Under the pieces are notes generated by a model, which was not told where the DNA came from, did no database searches, and saw only the letters and a program-made list of their open reading frames with translations. The translations under genes were made by a program, and so were the position numbers. A stretch of 64,000 nt of DNA, taken from Anoxybacillus amylolyticus (GTDB lineage: Bacteria; Bacillota; Bacilli; Bacillales; Anoxybacillaceae). Every line of letters starts with the position of its first letter. Within the stretch, counting starts at the first letter, position 1. Of the stretch, positions 33,422 to 42,185 are shown one piece after another. The DNA lies in assembly GCF_001634285.1 (NCBI RefSeq), contig NZ_CP015438.1:1934001-1998000 (forward strand), in the 5' to 3' direction.

Positions 33422-34828
33422 ATGGATCCAGTGTTGTTGGCAAGAATGCAATTTGCTTTGACTACAATCTACCATTTCTTCTTCGTGCCGCTTACCATTG
33501 GCTTAGCATTTATTATCGCTTTGATGCAAACATTATACGTAGTGAAGAAAAAAGAGATTTATAAAAAAATGGCGAAATTCTGGGGACATTTGTTCCTGAT
33601 TAATTTTGCTGTGGGGGTTGTAACAGGAATTATTCAGGAATTCCAATTTGGGATGAACTGGTCGGATTATTCCAGATTTGTCGGTGACGTCTTCGGGGCA
33701 CCTCTGGCCATTGAAGCATTGCTTGCCTTCTTTATGGAGTCCACTTTTATCGGACTTTGGATTTTCGGCTGGGACCGTTTACCTAAAAAAGTGCACTTGG
33801 CAAGCATTTGGCTTGTATCTATTGGGACTATGATTTCCGGTTTTTGGATTTTAACAGCAAACTCCTTCATGCAAGTGCCTGTTGGTTATGAAATTAGAAA
33901 TGGCAGGGCAGAAATGGTTGACTTTCTTGCACTTATAACCAATGGACAATTATGGGTGGAGTTTCCGCATGTCATCACAGGTGCATTAGCTACCGGAGCA
34001 TTCTTCATTGCTGGTGTAAGTGCCTATAACCTATTAAAAAAGAAACATATTGAATTTTACAAGAAATCCATGAATATTGCCTTAATCATTGGTTTAATCG
34101 GCAGTTTGGGCGCAGCCTTCAGCGGACATGGCCAAGCACAATATCTTGTGAAAACACAGCCGATGAAGATGGCCGCTGCAGAGGGGATTTGGGAAGATAC
34201 GCCTGATCCTGCGCCATGGTCGGCGTTTGCTTGGATTGATACAAACAATCAAGAAAATAAGTTTGAACTAAATATTCCTTATGCATTAAGCTATTTATCT
34301 TATTCTAAATTTGAAGGCAGTTTAAAAGGAATGAAAACTCTCCAAGCCGAATATGCGAAAAAATACGATCCAATCGTTGGCAAAGGTACGAATTACATCC
34401 CTCCAGTCAAAACAACGTATTGGAGCTTCCGTTTAATGATTGGCTTTGGCATAGCGATGATCTTATTATCGATGATTGGTCTGTATCTGTGGAAAAAGGG
34501 ACACCTTGAGCAAAGCAGTATGTTCTTGAAAATCCTTGTGCCGGCTATCTCGTTTCCGTTTTTGGCAAACACTTTCGGATGGATCATGACCGAAGTGGGA
34601 CGTCAGCCATGGACAGTATTTGGATTGATGACAACAGCTGACGCTGTATCACCAAATGTTTCTGCAGGGACCATTTTATTTTCCATCATTATGTACACAC
34701 TGATATTCACGATTCTTGCAGGTGTGATGGTTTATTTAATGGTTCGTGAAATTAAACGAGGACCGGTAGAGCATCAAGATGTAAATTCAACGGTATCAAT
34801 AGATCCATTCAATAAGGCAGGTGCTTAA
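33422..34828 (+). CDS. cydA: Cytochrome bd ubiquinol/menaquinol oxidase subunit I
   Basis: 468-aa integral membrane haem protein that oxidises menaquinol and reduces O2 to water at high affinity. Visible are the haem-ligand His near residue 18 (TTIYHFFFVPLTIG), the His in VEFPHVITG, the GRQPW motif (EVGRQPWTVFG) with the nearby Met region, and about nine membrane helices. The Q loop is short, as in Bacillus and Geobacillus enzymes. AAGGAGG upstream of the ATG is near perfect. First gene of cydABDC; cydB starts 1 nt after its stop. Confidence 0.95.
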   Translation: MDPVLLARMQFALTTIYHFFFVPLTIGLAFIIALMQTLYVVKKKEIYKKMAKFWGHLFLINFAVGVVTGIIQEFQFGMNWSDYSRFVGDVFGAPLAIEALLAFFMESTFIGLWIFGWDRLPKKVHLASIWLVSIGTMISGFWILTANSFMQVPVGYEIRNGRAEMVDFLALITNGQLWVEFPHVITGALATGAFFIAGVSAYNLLKKKHIEFYKKSMNIALIIGLIGSLGAAFSGHGQAQYLVKTQPMKMAAAEGIWEDTPDPAPWSAFAWIDTNNQENKFELNIPYALSYLSYSKFEGSLKGMKTLQAEYAKKYDPIVGKGTNYIPPVKTTYWSFRLMIGFGIAMILLSMIGLYLWKKGHLEQSSMFLKILVPAISFPFLANTFGWIMTEVGRQPWTVFGLMTTADAVSPNVSAGTILFSIIMYTLIFTILAGVMVYLMVREIKRGPVEHQDVNSTVSIDPFNKAGA

Positions 34829-34829
34829 G

Positions 34830-35843
34830 ATGGAATTGAGTGAACTTTGGTTTGTCTTAATCTCCATACTTTTTATTGGGTTCTTCTTTCTTGAAGGTTT
34901 TGATTTTGGCGTAGGAATGTCGACTCGCTTCCTTGCCCGTGATCAAAAAGAGCGGACTATCATGGTGAACACAATCGGGCCTTTCTGGGACGCGAATGAA
35001 GTATGGCTAATAACTGGAGCGGGTGCCATTTTTGCAGCCTTTCCGCACTGGTATGCAACGATGTTCAGCGGCTATTACTTGCTGATGCTGACAGTCTTGC
35101 TGAGCCTAATTGGACGCGGTGTTGCTTTTGAATATCGCCGCAAGGTTGAAGACACGCGCTGGACGAATGTATGGGACTGGGTGATCTTTTTCGGAAGCTT
35201 GCTGCCGCCGTTCCTTTTAGGTGTTCTGTTTACAAGTGCGCTTAAGGGTGTGCCGATCCATGAAGATATGAATATGGAGGCAGGTTTCTCGGATGTTATG
35301 AATATTTATTCCATTTGGGGCGGCTTAACGATTACGTTACTGTGCTTATTGCATGGATTGACTTTCCTATCTTTAAAAACAGAAGGAGAGATCAGACAAC
35401 GGTCGGCTGCATTGGCTAAAAAATTGGTGTTGGCCGTACTTGGATCACTTATCATTTTTGTAGGACTCTCTTCGTTTATGACAGATATTTTTGAGGTACG
35501 CCCTATCCTTGAGCCTATTATTGTCGTATTGATTGTGCTTGCTTATGGATTATCATACTATTTCATTTCCAATAAACGCGAAGGAATGGCATTCACTATG
35601 ACAGGACTTGGAATCGGACTAACGGTATCATCGATTTTCGTTGGACTGTTCCCAAGAGTGATGGTCAGTTCCTTGAACAAAGCCTTTAATTTAACGGTCT
35701 ACAACGCATCCAGTGGGGCATATTCCTTGAAAATAATGACAATTGTGGCCGTAACTATTTTACCGTTTGTATTAGGGTATACTATTTATAGCTATTACGT
35801 ATTCCGTAAACGAGTATCTGACAAGGAGCATTTAACGTACTGA
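34830..35843 (+). CDS. cydB: Cytochrome bd oxidase subunit II
   Basis: 337 aa with about eight to nine membrane helices. FFFLEGFDFGVGM near the N-terminus and GPFWDANEVWLITG are the standard CydB signatures. It forms the heterodimer with CydA. The start is the ATG just after the cydA stop (MELSELWFV); an upstream TTG in the same frame overlaps cydA. It overlaps the next gene by 1 nt, so the four genes are translated in tandem. Confidence 0.94.
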   Translation: MELSELWFVLISILFIGFFFLEGFDFGVGMSTRFLARDQKERTIMVNTIGPFWDANEVWLITGAGAIFAAFPHWYATMFSGYYLLMLTVLLSLIGRGVAFEYRRKVEDTRWTNVWDWVIFFGSLLPPFLLGVLFTSALKGVPIHEDMNMEAGFSDVMNIYSIWGGLTITLLCLLHGLTFLSLKTEGEIRQRSAALAKKLVLAVLGSLIIFVGLSSFMTDIFEVRPILEPIIVVLIVLAYGLSYYFISNKREGMAFTMTGLGIGLTVSSIFVGLFPRVMVSSLNKAFNLTVYNASSGAYSLKIMTIVAVTILPFVLGYTIYSYYVFRKRVSDKEHLTY

Positions 35844-37558
35844 TGGATAAAACATTGTTCTCTTACAAAGGGATTAAGCCGGTTTTAGCTGGTCTGGCGA
35901 TATTAACGGTTATTCAAGGTGCTATTGTTATTATTCAAGCTTATTTTTTGGCAGACGCAATCTCCTCCCTTTTTGGGGGAGATTTGTTTGCCAATGTCTT
36001 TAAAAAGTTGATTATTTTCTTTCTTGCGTTAGTTGTTCGCCAACTGCTAACCGTTTGGAAAAGAAATATAGTCTACCATTTTGCTGCCAGAACGAGTAAA
36101 GAGTTGCGGGAATCATTGTTGCAAAAGCTGTTTCAACTCGGCCCTCGTTTTGTAAAAGAAGAAGGCTCCGGACAGACAGTCACCTTGGTTATGGAAGGAA
36201 TGATGAAATTCCGCCGCTATTTGGAGCTTATTCTTCCGAAATTGATGAATTCGGCAATTATCCCTGTTATGATCTGTATCTTTATCTTTTTTGTAAATAT
36301 CCGTTCCGCTGTCATTTTAGGCCTAGCCGTTCCGATACTTATTGCTTTTATGATTTTGCTTGGATTGGCGGCAAAAATAAAAGCCGATCGCCAATATGAA
36401 TCCTATCAAATGCTGTCCAATCATTTTGTCGATTCGTTGAGAGGATTGGAGACACTCAAATATTTAGGATTAAGCCGGCAGCACATCAACAAAATTATTT
36501 TAGTAAGCGAAAGATATCGACGGGCTACAATGGAAACTTTGCGTATCGCCTTTTTATCTTCGTTTGCATTGGATTTTTTTACCATGCTCTCAATAGCGAC
36601 CGTCGCCGTTTTTCTTGGAATGGATTTAATAAACGGGAAGATGGAGTTGCGTCCAGCGTTGACGATTCTTATCCTAGCGCCGGAGTACTTCCTGCCAATT
36701 AGGGAGGTGGGGGCCGATTACCATGCGACGCTTGACGGTAAAGAAGCAGGCAAAAAGATTCAGGAAATTCTCGATAAGGAATCGTTGCAGCAAAAACAGG
36801 ATCCTATCCCCCTTTGGAAATCAACAAGTACATTTTCTGTTAAAGGGGTAAGTGTACATTTTGCTGACAGCGATCGTCCAGCTTTACAGGATATCCAATT
36901 TTCTGTTTCAGGCTCAAAAAAAATTGGAATTATTGGAGCTAGTGGTGCAGGAAAATCCACATTGATTGATACATTAAGTGGATTTTTAACGCCTTCGTCA
37001 GGAGAATTTCAGGTAAACGGCAAGAAGTTAACCACTTTGTCTCAGTTGAATTGGCAAAATCAAATAACGTATATTCCCCAACACCCTTATATATTTCACG
37101 ATACCGTTTTAAACAATATTCGTTTTTATGATCCGGAGGCAACCGTGAAAGAAGTAGAGGAGGCAGCAGAGAGAGCGGGACTCACCGAAGTGATTCAATC
37201 GTTGCCGCAGGGATTTGAAACAATCATAGGGGAAGGGGGACGGAGCTTAAGTGGCGGACAGGAACAACGGATCGCCCTCGCACGGGCATTCTTAAGCAAC
37301 CGTCCTATCATCATTCTTGATGAGCCAACTGCCCATCTTGATATTGAAACGGAATACGAATTAAAAGAGACGATGTTACAATTGTTTAACGGCAAGCTCG
37401 TATTTTTTGCTACACATCGCTTGCATTGGATGCTTGATATGGATCAAATTATTGTTCTTGATCAAGGCAAAATAGTGGAAATCGGAACACACGAACAGTT
37501 AATCGGGCAGAATTCTACTTATTATCAGCTTGTTAAAACACAAATGGAGGGCATCTAA
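35843..37558 (+). CDS. cydD: ABC exporter CydD-type subunit (Bacillus cydC)
   Basis: 571-aa half-transporter: six membrane helices followed by an ATPase domain with Walker A GASGAGKS, signature LSGGQEQR, Walker B IIILDEPTAHLD and the switch His in ATHRLHW. With the next gene it exports thiols (cysteine/glutathione-type) or haem-related reductant needed for cytochrome bd assembly. The N-terminus resembles E. coli CydD; Bacillus subtilis calls this position cydC. It overlaps both neighbours by 1 nt. Confidence 0.92.
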   Translation: MDKTLFSYKGIKPVLAGLAILTVIQGAIVIIQAYFLADAISSLFGGDLFANVFKKLIIFFLALVVRQLLTVWKRNIVYHFAARTSKELRESLLQKLFQLGPRFVKEEGSGQTVTLVMEGMMKFRRYLELILPKLMNSAIIPVMICIFIFFVNIRSAVILGLAVPILIAFMILLGLAAKIKADRQYESYQMLSNHFVDSLRGLETLKYLGLSRQHINKIILVSERYRRATMETLRIAFLSSFALDFFTMLSIATVAVFLGMDLINGKMELRPALTILILAPEYFLPIREVGADYHATLDGKEAGKKIQEILDKESLQQKQDPIPLWKSTSTFSVKGVSVHFADSDRPALQDIQFSVSGSKKIGIIGASGAGKSTLIDTLSGFLTPSSGEFQVNGKKLTTLSQLNWQNQITYIPQHPYIFHDTVLNNIRFYDPEATVKEVEEAAERAGLTEVIQSLPQGFETIIGEGGRSLSGGQEQRIALARAFLSNRPIIILDEPTAHLDIETEYELKETMLQLFNGKLVFFATHRLHWMLDMDQIIVLDQGKIVEIGTHEQLIGQNSTYYQLVKTQMEGI

Positions 37559-39336
37559 TGAATAAGGAGAATTGGATCTTCCCGTATTTGCGTCAATATC
37601 GCGGCTTGTTTGCGTTGGCTATTCTTCTTGGTTCGCTTACCATTCTCTTTGGCGGAGCATTGATGTTTACTTCGGGTTATTTAATTTCTAAAGCGGCGAC
37701 ACAACCTGAATCCATTTTAATGGTTTATGTGCCGATTGTTGGTGTCCGTGCATTCGGAATTGGTCGATCTGTGCTTAGCTATGCGGAGAGACTGACAGGA
37801 CACCAATTCATTTTGAAGATACTTTCCGAAATGCGCGTCCGCTTATATAAAATCATTGAGCCGCAAGCCTTGTTTCTTCGTTCTCGCTTACGCACGGGTG
37901 ACGTTCTTGGTGTACTCGCCGATGATATTGAGCATTTGCAGGATTTTTACTTAAAAACACTGTTTCCTTCACTTGTTTCTTTAGTCATTTACACAGTGAT
38001 TATTATTTGTGCAGGACTTTTCTCGATTCCATTCGCAATTCTCCTAGCTGTATTCATAGGGTTGTTGATTTTTGTTGGTCCAATTATTTCATACATTTAT
38101 ACGAAAACAAAAAATGAACAATTGAAAAGGGGAAGACACCAACTTTATCAACAGTTTACCGATACGATTTTTGGCATAAGCGACTGGATATTTAGCGGGA
38201 AATACGCGGCTTTTATTCAGCGATACGAAACACAAGAACATAAACTGCTTGCAATTGAAACGAAGAAACGTTCCTTTGTGAACTGGCGAGACGTTTTAAA
38301 TCAGATTGTGCTTGGTGCCATTGTCATCATCGCCATCTATTGGGCCAATGAGCAGACGCTAAGAGGAGAATTCTCGCCCACGATGATTGCTGCTTGTGGT
38401 CTTGTAGCACTGTCCTTAGTGGAATCTTTTTTGCCGATTGCAGGGGCAGTTAGTGAAACATCGTCTTATCAAGATTCATTAAAGCGTCTTGAAGCCATTG
38501 AAGCAGAGTCTTCTCTACCTTGGATAGAAGCAGATGGATGCAAAAATTCACTGGATTTATCTCAAGTAACGATTGAAATAAACCATTTATCATTTGGATA
38601 TACTTCTGAAACACCACTGCTGAACGATTTTAGTTTAAAAATAGGGCAGGGTGAGAAAATTGCCATTATCGGGCGCAGCGGATCCGGAAAATCGACGCTG
38701 TTGAAATTACTTCAAGGAGCTCTTGTACCGACTCGTGGAGGAGTGCGTATAAATGGGATGAATGCACATGAGTTGGGTTCGGCTGTTCCAAAATTAATGG
38801 CTGTTCTCAACCAAAAGCCCTATTTATTCAATACATCCGTCATGAACAATATCCGCCTTGGCAACCCGGAAGCAACGGATGAAGAAGTATACGAAGCAGC
38901 CAAGATGGTTCAATTGCATGAATTGATTATGCAATTGCCTAAAGGATATGAGACGAACATGCAAGAAACAGGTTCTCGCTTTTCCGGTGGTGAACGGCAA
39001 AGAATCGCACTGGCACGGATATTATTGCAAAAAACTCCGATCGTCATCATGGATGAACCGACAGTTGGGCTCGATCCAATCACAGAAGCGAATTTATTGG
39101 CTACCATTTTCAATACGCTCAAGGGAAAAACCATCATTTGGGTAACACACCATTTGATGGGCGTGGAGAAAATGGATCGCATCCTTTTCCTTGAAAAAGG
39201 AAAAATCATCATGGGTGGAAGTCATCAACAACTGCTTGAAAGCGAGGAAAGATATCGACGTTTATATGCACTGGATCGTCCGGCTTTACAATTTACAATC
39301 GGGGAAAGCCCATGCAAGGGCGTAGCCCGTCTTTAG
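37558..39336 (+). CDS. cydC: ABC exporter CydC-type subunit (Bacillus cydD)
   Basis: 592-aa partner half-transporter. LMFTSGYLISKAA in the first helix pair and GVRAFGIGRSVLSYAERL are CydC-type. The ATPase domain shows GRSGSGKS, FSGGERQR and VIMDEPTVGLD. The natural end is probably close to YRRLYALD; the last 18 residues (RPALQFTIGESPCKGVARL region) are encoded by an IS605-like structured end, so the C-terminus looks altered by an old insertion. Last gene of the operon. Confidence 0.92.
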   Translation: MNKENWIFPYLRQYRGLFALAILLGSLTILFGGALMFTSGYLISKAATQPESILMVYVPIVGVRAFGIGRSVLSYAERLTGHQFILKILSEMRVRLYKIIEPQALFLRSRLRTGDVLGVLADDIEHLQDFYLKTLFPSLVSLVIYTVIIICAGLFSIPFAILLAVFIGLLIFVGPIISYIYTKTKNEQLKRGRHQLYQQFTDTIFGISDWIFSGKYAAFIQRYETQEHKLLAIETKKRSFVNWRDVLNQIVLGAIVIIAIYWANEQTLRGEFSPTMIAACGLVALSLVESFLPIAGAVSETSSYQDSLKRLEAIEAESSLPWIEADGCKNSLDLSQVTIEINHLSFGYTSETPLLNDFSLKIGQGEKIAIIGRSGSGKSTLLKLLQGALVPTRGGVRINGMNAHELGSAVPKLMAVLNQKPYLFNTSVMNNIRLGNPEATDEEVYEAAKMVQLHELIMQLPKGYETNMQETGSRFSGGERQRIALARILLQKTPIVIMDEPTVGLDPITEANLLATIFNTLKGKTIIWVTHHLMGVEKMDRILFLEKGKIIMGGSHQQLLESEERYRRLYALDRPALQFTIGESPCKGVARL

Positions 39337-39372
39337 ACATGGGATGAACCGATTGCTTTGACGCAGTCAAAG
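39309..39372 (+). mobile_element. IS200/IS605-like structured end fused to cydC 3' end
   Basis: CCCATG (39309-39314) pairs with CATGGG (39338-39343). Inside are GGGC-GTA-GCCC (39318-39328) and GTC-TTTA-GAC, giving a cloverleaf. A further CTTTGAC-gca-GTCAAAG hairpin follows (39356-39372). Subterminal branched hairpins of this sort mark IS605/TnpB element ends. No tnpA or tnpB remains. The cydC stop lies within it. Assignment is by resemblance only. Confidence 0.4.
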
Positions 39373-39500
39373 ATGGTATACTGCTTATTTCAGGCAGATC
39401 CGGCTCGATTTTGGCTCTATCATTCAAGATATACGACCGATTTCACTTCAAGATATTGTATTTAACGATTTCTCCAAACTACATTGTAAAGAGATTGTAA

Positions 39501-39692
39501 AATCAAGAACTTGAATCTTATTGGTATGATTGGTACAACGAAAACGGCCAGATCATCATGAAGTTCCATGGTCATGATCATCCGGATGGAACAACAGAAG
39601 AAATCTCCGAGTTCGATCCTTTTCATATTCATAAAAAGAAAGACTCTTTCGATACCCAAGCGGCATTCCGTGAAAAAGACACGAAATACTAG
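39501..39692 (+). pseudogene. Remnant of a small protein, possibly TumE/DUF6516-like toxin
   Basis: The frame ESYWYDWYNENGQIIMKF... with FDPFHIHKKK and a Tyr-stop end resembles the C-terminal half of TumE-type (DUF6516) toxin proteins, which have Y-W-x-x-x-G-x-L-I-x-W and a late P-H-H-x-H motif. The missing N-terminal part may be in another frame just upstream (DIRPISLQDIVF before a stop at 39498). No start signal. A frameshifted relic, low certainty on family. Confidence 0.35.
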
Positions 39693-39789
39693 TGTTTGGA
39701 GTCCGTTCTTTTCTTTATTAAAGAATGTCTGTACGTGGCTGCTTATAAATAAGTAATCGAAGGAACACGGTAGGTGTTCAGGAGGCATT

Positions 39790-40272
39790 ATGGGTACATA
39801 TTATAGCTTAGGGATTATTAGTGAATTTGTGGCTGAATCAGAAAAGATTTTAACTCAAGCTGAATGGGAACAGCTTTTAACAAAACGATTAGATTTAAGT
39901 TTATTCCAACTAACCATCCATGACAATAAAATTTATGGATCGCTTTATCCAGAAATTTTCAAGGAAAACATTAAAGATTTCTATCAAATTCTAAAGGAAA
40001 TTGCTGGACCGAACCGAAGTGAAAACATTGATTATTATGAAAAGAAATTCGGAAGTAATCTAGATGATTATCAATATTCCGAAACCGTTCTTTTCGTTGA
40101 AGGTTCTGACGGTTCTTTAATTAAAATAGGCGTCCGCTTTGCTCTGCTATTTGTTGAGGGGAAGGTAAGTGTTGAAATTTTTAACACTGAGCCTCATTTA
40201 ATAAATTGGTTATTTCGCAACAGTAAAATAGAGAATAAGCTTGCCGGCTGTGTTATAAGCGAGATTGTGTAA
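39790..40272 (+). CDS. Hypothetical protein (160 aa), possible immunity-type
   Basis: Not recognised. ATG with CAGGAGG 6 nt upstream, so it is clearly translated. An alpha/beta protein without membrane segments: N-terminal strand GTYYSLGIISEFV, then helices, then strands VLFVEGSDGSLIKIGVRF and GKVSVEIFNTEP. The layout is reminiscent of small immunity proteins of contact-toxin systems, but that is a guess. It is the last rightward gene before the dif site and has its own terminator. Confidence 0.6.
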   Translation: MGTYYSLGIISEFVAESEKILTQAEWEQLLTKRLDLSLFQLTIHDNKIYGSLYPEIFKENIKDFYQILKEIAGPNRSENIDYYEKKFGSNLDDYQYSETVLFVEGSDGSLIKIGVRFALLFVEGKVSVEIFNTEPHLINWLFRNSKIENKLAGCVISEIV

Positions 40273-40283
40273 CTAAAAAACCT

Positions 40284-40317
40284 AAGAGGGCAGTAAATAG
40301 CAACTGCCTTATTTTTT
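40284..40317 (+). terminator. Terminator of the 160-aa gene
   Basis: GGCAGT pairs with ACTGCC, with flanking AAG/CTT extension, followed by ATTTTTTGTTTTT. Confidence 0.75.
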
Positions 40318-40329
40318 GTTTTTATTATC

Positions 40330-40467
<138 letters not shown>

Positions 40468-40515
40468 TGGAACAATTGACAAAGCATGGTTTCATCCTTC
40501 CATGTAAAAGTAAAA

Positions 40516-40704
40516 TTACGCAATGTCGATGTTTCGATAGCGTACGCCTTTGTATTGAACACGGATAGGAACCCCTAATTCCTTTTTATATGCTTTCATT
40601 GCTTTTTTTGCTTTTAAAAACGCATCCATCATTCCATTGGCAAGAATCGCTTCTTCCCGTACCATTTTCTGATCTGTATAAAACGAAAAGACATAATGTT
40701 TCAA
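40516..40704 (-). CDS. Small conserved-looking hypothetical protein (62 aa)
   Basis: Starts at TTG with GGGAGG 8 nt upstream; the GTG three codons earlier abuts that site. MKHYVFSFYTDQK then a basic helix (FLKAKKAMKAYKKELG) and a C-terminal strand VQYKGVRYRNIDIA. It looks like a small soluble alpha/beta protein. Not recognised. It is the first leftward gene after dif. Confidence 0.55.
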   Translation of the reverse strand: MKHYVFSFYTDQKMVREEAILANGMMDAFLKAKKAMKAYKKELGVPIRVQYKGVRYRNIDIA

Positions 40705-40841
40705 TGTCCTCACCTCCCATTTTTCATATTATAAATAAAACCTGTACCTATTCAAATATAAAATCTGTTACATTTATATTATAGAGAAAGTCGGCGTCCG
40801 TTTAAACATAAAAACTGTTACAATTATGTTAACTTTTTATT

Positions 40842-40872
40842 AAAAAACGTGCAGTTTTTCTGCACGTTTTTA
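40842..40872 (-). terminator. Terminator of the LysM/M23 gene
   Basis: ACGTGCAG and CTGCACGT form a perfect stem with T5 loop; runs of A and T on both sides make it work in both directions. Confidence 0.85.
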
Positions 40873-42057
40873 TTGCGGATTATTCATTTTCCATTCCCAA
40901 TATTTTAAATAGTTATATGGATTAATCGCGTTCCAATTCAAATCATACATCCCGAAATGCAAGTGAGCAACAAATTTGCCGGTTGTTCCGAGTGGACCGT
41001 ATCCAGAATCGCCGACATAGCCGATTAATTGCCCCTTTTTCACTAATCCGCCTTCGTTAATACCTGTTGCGTAAGTTTGCATATGAGCATAATAAATGTA
41101 AACCCCTTCACTTGTTTTTACCGTGAGACGCCAGCCGCCTAAATCGCTCCAACCTTTGCGAACGACTGTCCCGTCTGTCGAAGAGTAAATTGGAGTTCCT
41201 TTTGGCGCGATAATATCTATTCCTTCATGAACACGCTGACCACCGTATTGCCGACTTTCCCCATACGTATCACCAAACGGAGTATACGTTCCCACCTGCA
41301 GCGGAAAAACGGAATCTTGCAAACGATCCGGAGCTACTGGTTTCGAAACTTCCCCGTCCGTAATTTTTAATACTTGTCCAACGTAAATCGTATCAGAAGT
41401 TAAGTTGTTTATTGTCTTTAATTGTTGCACGGTTGCTCCGTATTTATTCGCGATACTATATAAGCTATCCCCTGCTTGCACCGTATACGTCACCGCTTTT
41501 GTTTCCGTTGGCGAGGTTGTTGGCGTTTCTGCTGGTTTTGCGACACTTAATACTTGACCAACGTAAATAGTATCGGTGCTTAACTGATTCCACGTTTTTA
41601 AATCAACAAGCGAAATGCCATAATCTCGAGCAATAATCGATAACGTTTCGCCCGCACGAACGGTATGGGTCGTATACGTGCCTTTTTCTGCTGAAATTAT
41701 TAACGTTTGGCCTGGATAAATAAAATCATTGGATAATTGATTGCGAATTTTAATATCGGCAATGAATACATTGTATGTTTTGGCAATTGTGGATAAACTA
41801 TCGCCCGCTTTTACAATATACGTCGTATCATGAGTATGTGGAGGCAATAGCGTTAACGTTTGGCCAACATAAATTTGATCACTTGTTAACCCGTTCCATG
41901 CTTTTAAATCTGTCACAGATAAATGGTTCGCGGTTGCAATTTTCCATAAGCTATCCCCTGCTTGCACTTTGTATGTTAATTCGTGTGCGTCTGCTTGTCC
42001 TACACCACTAACGAATAATGCGAACGTCAGTCCTGCTACCCATGTTTTTTTATTCAT
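40870..42057 (-). CDS. Secreted LysM-repeat M23 metallopeptidase (cell-wall hydrolase)
   Basis: 395 aa. Signal peptide (MNKKTWVAGLTFALFVSGV...AHE), then four LysM repeats, each starting Y-x-V-[QKR]-A-G-[DE]-[ST]-L and ending I-Y-[VP]-G-Q, then an M23 domain with the metal-binding HEGID (H-x3-D) and HLHFG. It would bind peptidoglycan and cleave its cross-bridges. ATG at 42057 has AGAGGTG upstream and gives the proper signal peptide; the longer frame does not. Single gene with its own terminator. Confidence 0.9.
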   Translation of the reverse strand: MNKKTWVAGLTFALFVSGVGQADAHELTYKVQAGDSLWKIATANHLSVTDLKAWNGLTSDQIYVGQTLTLLPPHTHDTTYIVKAGDSLSTIAKTYNVFIADIKIRNQLSNDFIYPGQTLIISAEKGTYTTHTVRAGETLSIIARDYGISLVDLKTWNQLSTDTIYVGQVLSVAKPAETPTTSPTETKAVTYTVQAGDSLYSIANKYGATVQQLKTINNLTSDTIYVGQVLKITDGEVSKPVAPDRLQDSVFPLQVGTYTPFGDTYGESRQYGGQRVHEGIDIIAPKGTPIYSSTDGTVVRKGWSDLGGWRLTVKTSEGVYIYYAHMQTYATGINEGGLVKKGQLIGYVGDSGYGPLGTTGKFVAHLHFGMYDLNWNAINPYNYLKYWEWKMNNPQ

Positions 42058-42151
42058 GTTGCACCTCTCTTTGCTAGTTTGGTATATTCCTATTTTACTT
42101 GTAAAATAGCAAGGGAGGCAGACTGTAATTGTTGGAAATATTCGAACAACA

Positions 42152-42185
42152 AAAAAGTTGACGCCACGCATCAACTTTTTTTGCT
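42152..42185 (-). terminator. Terminator at the end of nrnB
   Basis: AAAAAGTTGA pairs with TCAACTTTTT around CGCCACGCA; T run on the minus strand. The nrnB stop codon lies inside it. Confidence 0.8.

Noticed and set aside
1-40329. Opposite-polarity Ter sites left of dif
   Set aside because: Intergenic regions were scanned by eye for CTATGT[AT]C[CT]AAAT on the plus strand and none convinced me; they may lie outside the window or have been missed.
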